From the NCBI GenBank assembly GCA_002007745.1, contig CP019882.1:3410001-3474000 (forward strand): DNA of 64,000 nt. The letters are read 5' to 3'. The notes under the pieces are model-generated. The model was not told where the DNA came from. It saw nothing but the letters and a program-made list of their open reading frames with translations, and searched no databases. Source of the stretch: Mycolicibacterium litorale (lineage in GTDB: Bacteria > Actinomycetota > Actinomycetes > Mycobacteriales > Mycobacteriaceae). Shown here one piece after another: positions 60,962-64,000 of this stretch; position 1 is the first letter of the stretch; every line of letters begins with the position of its first letter. A program made the position numbers and the translations under genes.

Positions 60962-62299
60962 TCAGCGTCGGCGGCGCACGATCGCCCGAAGCTTCTCCAG
61001 CCGCGCGGCGATCTCCCGTTCCGCCCCGTGGGTGGTCGGCCGGTAGTAGTCCGTGCCGACCACCTCATCGGGTGGATACTGTTGGGGCACAACGCCGTCG
61101 GGGTTATCGTGTGGGTAGCGGTAGCCCTGGGCATTGCCCAGTTTGGCCGCCCCGGCGTAGTGACCGTCGCGCAAATGAGCCGGAACCATGCCGGCCTTGC
61201 CGGAGCGGATGTCGTCCATCGCGGCGCCGAGTGCGGTGGTGACGGCATTGGATTTCGGCGCGGTGGCCAGATGCACGGTGGCGTGGGCCAACGTCAGCTG
61301 CGCCTCCGGCATCCCGATCAGTTGTACCGTCTGGGCGGCGGCGACCGCGGTCTGTAACGCCAGCGGGTCGGCCATCCCGATGTCCTCGCTGGCCAGGATC
61401 ATCAACCGCCGAGCGACGAATCGGGGATCCTCCCCGGCCACCAGCATTCGGGCCAGGTAGTGCAGGGCGGCGTCCACATCGGAGCCGCGGATGGACTTGA
61501 TGAACGCGCTGATCACGTCGTAGTGCTGGTCACCGTCGCGGTCGTAGCGCACAGCCGCCTTGTCCAGCGACTGCTCGACCACGTCGACGGTGATGTGATG
61601 ACCTGCTGCCTCCGCTGTCTCCGAGGCCACCTCCAGCGCGGTCAACGCCCGGCGTGCATCACCGGCGGAGAGCTGGACCAACAAGTCGAGTGCATCGTCG
61701 TCGGCGGTGACCTGGCCGCCCAGGCCGCGCGGGTCCGCGATGGCCCGCTGCACCACGGCACGGATGTTGTCCGCACTCAACGGCTGCAACTGCAGAATCA
61801 GCGAGCGCGACAGCAGGGGCGCGACCACGGAGAACGACGGGTTCTCGGTGGTGGCGGCCACCAGCAGCACCACCCGGTTCTCCACCGCGGCCAGCAGGGC
61901 GTCCTGCTGAGTCTTGGAGAACCGGTGCACCTCGTCGATGAACAGCACGGTCTGCTCGCCGTAGGCCGCGGCTCGTCGTGCGCTATCGATGACGGCACGC
62001 ACTTCCTTGACGCCGGCTGACAGCGCCGAGAGCGCCTCGAAGCGACGACCGGTGGCCTGCGAGACCAGCGAGGCCAGGGTGGTCTTCCCGGTTCCCGGCG
62101 GCCCGTAGAGGATCACCGACGCCGCGCCCGAACCCTCGACCAGTCGGCGCAACGGCGACCCGGACCGCAGCAGGTTCTCCTGCCCCACCACTTCGTCGAG
62201 GGTTGCCGGACGCATCCGCACAGCCAGCGGAGCCGACGCTGAGACCGGTGAGCCGGGCCGGTCGTCGTCACCGGGCACATCGAACAGGCTGTCGGACAC
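60962..62299 (-). CDS. rarA: AAA+ replication-recombination protein RarA/MgsA
   Basis: 445-aa AAA+ ATPase acting at stalled replication forks (RarA/MgsA/WRNIP1). N-terminus [21 protein letters not shown]; Walker [12 protein letters not shown] near 66-76; Walker [23 protein letters not shown] near 117-138; sensor [20 protein letters not shown] near 215; tetramer domain with [23 protein letters not shown] and [13 protein letters not shown]-terminus [38 protein letters not shown] at 62299. Equivalent to Rv2559c near alaS in M. tuberculosis. Confidence 0.95.
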   Translation of the reverse strand: MSDSLFDVPGDDDRPGSPVSASAPLAVRMRPATLDEVVGQENLLRSGSPLRRLVEGSGAASVILYGPPGTGKTTLASLVSQATGRRFEALSALSAGVKEVRAVIDSARRAAAYGEQTVLFIDEVHRFSKTQQDALLAAVENRVVLLVAATTENPSFSVVAPLLSRSLILQLQPLSADNIRAVVQRAIADPRGLGGQVTADDDALDLLVQLSAGDARRALTALEVASETAEAAGHHITVDVVEQSLDKAAVRYDRDGDQHYDVISAFIKSIRGSDVDAALHYLARMLVAGEDPRFVARRLMILASEDIGMADPLALQTAVAAAQTVQLIGMPEAQLTLAHATVHLATAPKSNAVTTALGAAMDDIRSGKAGMVPAHLRDGHYAGAAKLGNAQGYRYPHDNPDGVVPQQYPPDEVVGTDYYRPTTHGAEREIAARLEKLRAIVRRRR

Positions 62300-62332
62300 G
62301 ACTCAGGCTTACCACGTTCGTACTGTGGTGGC

Positions 62333-63200
62333 GTGACCGGACGCGGCTGGGTGTTGTTCGCCGCCATGAGTGTCATCTGGGGCATCCCCTACCTGCTGAT
62401 CAAGGTGGCGGTCGGGGAAGTCTCGGTACCGGTGCTGGTGTTCATCCGGTGTGCGGTGGGGGCGGCGCTGCTGCTGCCGACGGCGCTGTCTCGGACCGCG
62501 CGCGGTGCTGCGTCGGCACTGGAAGGCGGTGGCAGCGTTCGCCTTCTTCGAGATGATCGCCGCCTGGCTGTTGTTGTCGGACGCCGAGCGGCAGCTGACC
62601 AGCTCGCTGACCGGGCTGCTGATCGCGGCGGCGCCGATCATCGCCGCGGCGCTCGACCGGCTGACCGGTGGCGAACGGCTCGGGCCGGTGCGGATGATCG
62701 GCCTCGGTGTCGGGTTGGCCGGGGTGGCCGTGCTGGCCGGGCCGGGCCTGTCGGCCGGGGGCGCCTGGCCGGTGGTCGAGGTGCTCCTGACGGCGACGTG
62801 CTACGCCATCGCACCCCTGATCGCGGCACGGTATCTGGCCCAGGTGCCCGGCCCGGCCTTGACGTCGGCGTGTCTGGGCTTGGCCGCGCTGGTGTACCTG
62901 GTGCCCGCGGCGTTGACCTGGCCGCACCACCCGCTGACCGCACAGGCGTACGGCGCGATCGCCGCACTGGCCGGTGTCTGCACCGCGGTGGCGTTCGTGG
63001 TGTTCTTCGCCCTGATCCGGGAGGTCGGCGCCCCGAGGGCGCTGCTGTTCACCTACGTCAACCCCGCCGTGGCGCTGGCAGCCGGGGTGATCGTGCTGCG
63101 CGAACCGCTCGACTGGTTCCACATCGCCGGGCTGATGCTGATCCTGGCCGGCTCGGTGCTGGCGAGCCGGCGCAGCTCAGAAAACGTCCCCGACGAGTAG
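62333..63200 (+). pseudogene. EamA/DMT-family transporter, frameshifted
   Basis: Drug/metabolite-type transporter with ten predicted helices, read in two frames. Start GTG at 62333 (RGWVLFAAMSVIWGIPYLLIKV, then VLVFIRCAVGAALLLPTAL); the homologous continuation LGPRAVLRRHWKAVAAFAFFEMIAAW is in the +1 frame and runs to the stop at 63200. The break is between about 62486 and 62500; removing one T at 62489 restores a continuous protein of about 288 aa. This site is not a simple homopolymer. The rest is undamaged (second EamA half with GVCTAVAFVVFFALIREVGAPRA). Overlaps the convergent TetR gene by 24 bases. Confidence 0.82.
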
Positions 63201-63758
63201 GCGGCAGGCGACCTCGACGTCGGCCAGCGCGTCCTCGGGGCGCAACGCTCCCCCGACGGTCCAGGTCAGGATGCCGAAGGCGGCCTGCTGCACCAGCCGG
63301 GTGCGCCGCAACTGCTCGGGCGTGGCCTGCTCGACACCGGCGATCTTGAGGATGAGCTCACGCAGGGTGGGATCGTCGGGCGCGTCGGCCTGCGCGCGGA
63401 CGATCTGGGTGGATGTGATCATCGCGTGCGCAAGATGCTTGTGGCGCAGCAGATTCCGACATGCCGCCACCATCAGGGCGGCGATGTCGTCGGCCGGGTC
63501 GCCGCTGGGTGGCGGCGGACGGAACCGAGCCACCTGCTCGAAGAGGACCGCGGCGAACACATGGTGCTTCGACGGGTAATAGCGGTAGAGGGTCCGCAGT
63601 GCCACACCGGCGTCGGCGGCGATCTCCTGGGCGCCGATCCGGTCGATCTCCTTGGTTGCGCCCAGCCGGGACGCGGCGGCCAGGATCGCACCGCGGCGGC
63701 TCTCCTGGTCATCGGTCGCCGGGCGGGCCGGCGCCCTGGGCTCTCCGATCCGCGGCAC
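63177..63758 (-). CDS. TetR-family transcriptional regulator
   Basis: 193-aa regulator from GTG at 63758. Helix-turn-helix near residues 38-60 (GAQEIAADAGVALRTLYRYYPSKHHVFAAVLFEQV), followed by a helical ligand domain with LRHKHLAHAMITSTQIVRAQADA near 95-115 and a C-terminal AFGILTWTVGGALRPED. The start is uncertain, as longer in-frame GTG choices exist upstream. Divergent from the SDR gene (97 bases) and 24-base overlap with the convergent transporter: it probably regulates one or both. Ligand unknown. Confidence 0.85.
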   Translation of the reverse strand: MPRIGEPRAPARPATDDQESRRGAILAAASRLGATKEIDRIGAQEIAADAGVALRTLYRYYPSKHHVFAAVLFEQVARFRPPPPSGDPADDIAALMVAACRNLLRHKHLAHAMITSTQIVRAQADAPDDPTLRELILKIAGVEQATPEQLRRTRLVQQAAFGILTWTVGGALRPEDALADVEVACRLLVGDVF

Positions 63759-63855
63759 GGTGTCCAGTATCGGCCATCGGGTGCGCGGCCGCGTACCTGT
63801 ACCGATCAGCGGGACCGTCCCGACCTGCGGCACCGAGGCGGGCCACGATCGATGC

Positions 63856-64000
63856 GTGTCGTATGCGAAGTACGGGCCATGGGCCGTGATCGCGGGTGGA
63901 TCAGAAGGGGTCGGTGCCGAATTCGCGCGGTTGCTCGCCGGCGCGGGGGTGAATCTGGTGCTGGTGGCGCGCAAACCCGGCCCACTCGCGGCGACGGCAT
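63856..64000 (+). CDS. Short-chain dehydrogenase/reductase, N-terminal fragment at window edge
   Basis: About 48 codons are visible before the right edge, starting at GTG 63856. The sequence YGPWAVIAGGSEGVGAEFAR and LLAGAGVNLVLVARK is the NAD(P)-binding N-terminus of an SDR enzyme (the TGxxxGxG motif appears as GGSEGVG). Substrate cannot be judged from this part. No clear ribosome-binding site is seen; the start is chosen for matching the conserved family N-terminus. Divergent from the TetR regulator. Confidence 0.75.
   Translation, partial: MSYAKYGPWAVIAGGSEGVGAEFARLLAGAGVNLVLVARKPGPLAATA

Overview
The window is GC-rich actinobacterial DNA with GTG and TTG starts, dense coding and many 4-base stop/start overlaps. 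Protein content and gene order point to a mycobacterium outside the tuberculosis complex (Mycolicibacterium-like). Diagnostic genes are mihF, a helicase-motif-less PriA, a mycobacterial haemophore, LipH- and CYP132-like proteins, and the aro, pyr and mihF-gmk-rpoZ-coaBC-metK blocks. From memory of M. tuberculosis H37Rv, the left two thirds resembles the Rv1379-Rv1409 block and the right third the Rv2533c-Rv2559c block, joined here into one neighbourhood.

Layout. 1-7400: accessory peptide-import operon (solute-binding Tat lipoprotein, two permeases, two ATPases, M20 peptidase) with a divergent GntR/HutC regulator and a perfect 16-bp palindrome between them. 7431-17324: a DJ-1/PfpI protein, then a minus-strand run ribD, rpe, rsmB, fmt, lemA, a DUF2207 membrane protein, priA and a YhhN protein. 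17290-22747: LipH-like esterase, secreted haemophore-like protein, AraC regulator and a divergent P450/flavin-monooxygenase pair. 22817-26741: metK, coaBC, rpoZ, gmk, mihF (minus). 27213-29461: a small secreted protein and a ctaD copy. 29458-38361: the pyrimidine operon (transcribed pyrR, pyrB, pyrC, PH-like membrane gene, carA, carB, pyrF), with a PyrR-type RNA hairpin over the pyrR ribosome-binding site and a 33-bp tandem repeat exactly between pyrR and pyrB. 38558-40784: beta-lactamase-fold hydrolase, a decayed gene remnant and a BtpA/SgcQ protein. 40813-47976: nusB, efp, pepQ, then MBL hydrolase, aroQ, aroB, aroK, aroC. 48072-53702: a coupled moxR/DUF58/VWA/TPR operon. 53707-59866: prepilin peptidase-like gene, aroE, mltG, ruvX, alaS and a broken yjbQ. 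59944-64000: SRPBCC protein, YeaQ-type protein, rarA, a broken EamA transporter, a TetR regulator and the start of an SDR gene.

How it fits together. Most of the window is housekeeping: de novo UMP synthesis, the shikimate pathway, SAM and CoA synthesis, tRNA charging and formylation, translation and transcription factors. Accessory insertions are the peptide transporter, the P450/monooxygenase pair, ctaD plus its secreted neighbour, btpA and the moxR cluster. Three genes (oppB, yjbQ, an EamA transporter) each carry one reading-frame break; two lie in G/C homopolymers, so sequencing error must be excluded before calling them pseudogenes.

The most unusual signal is the pyrR-pyrB junction: five 33-bp units (11 codons each) create a small open frame that begins by overlapping the pyrR stop and ends by overlapping the pyrB start, preserving coupling at any copy number. 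No CRISPR array, rRNA, tRNA, insertion sequence or prophage was seen.
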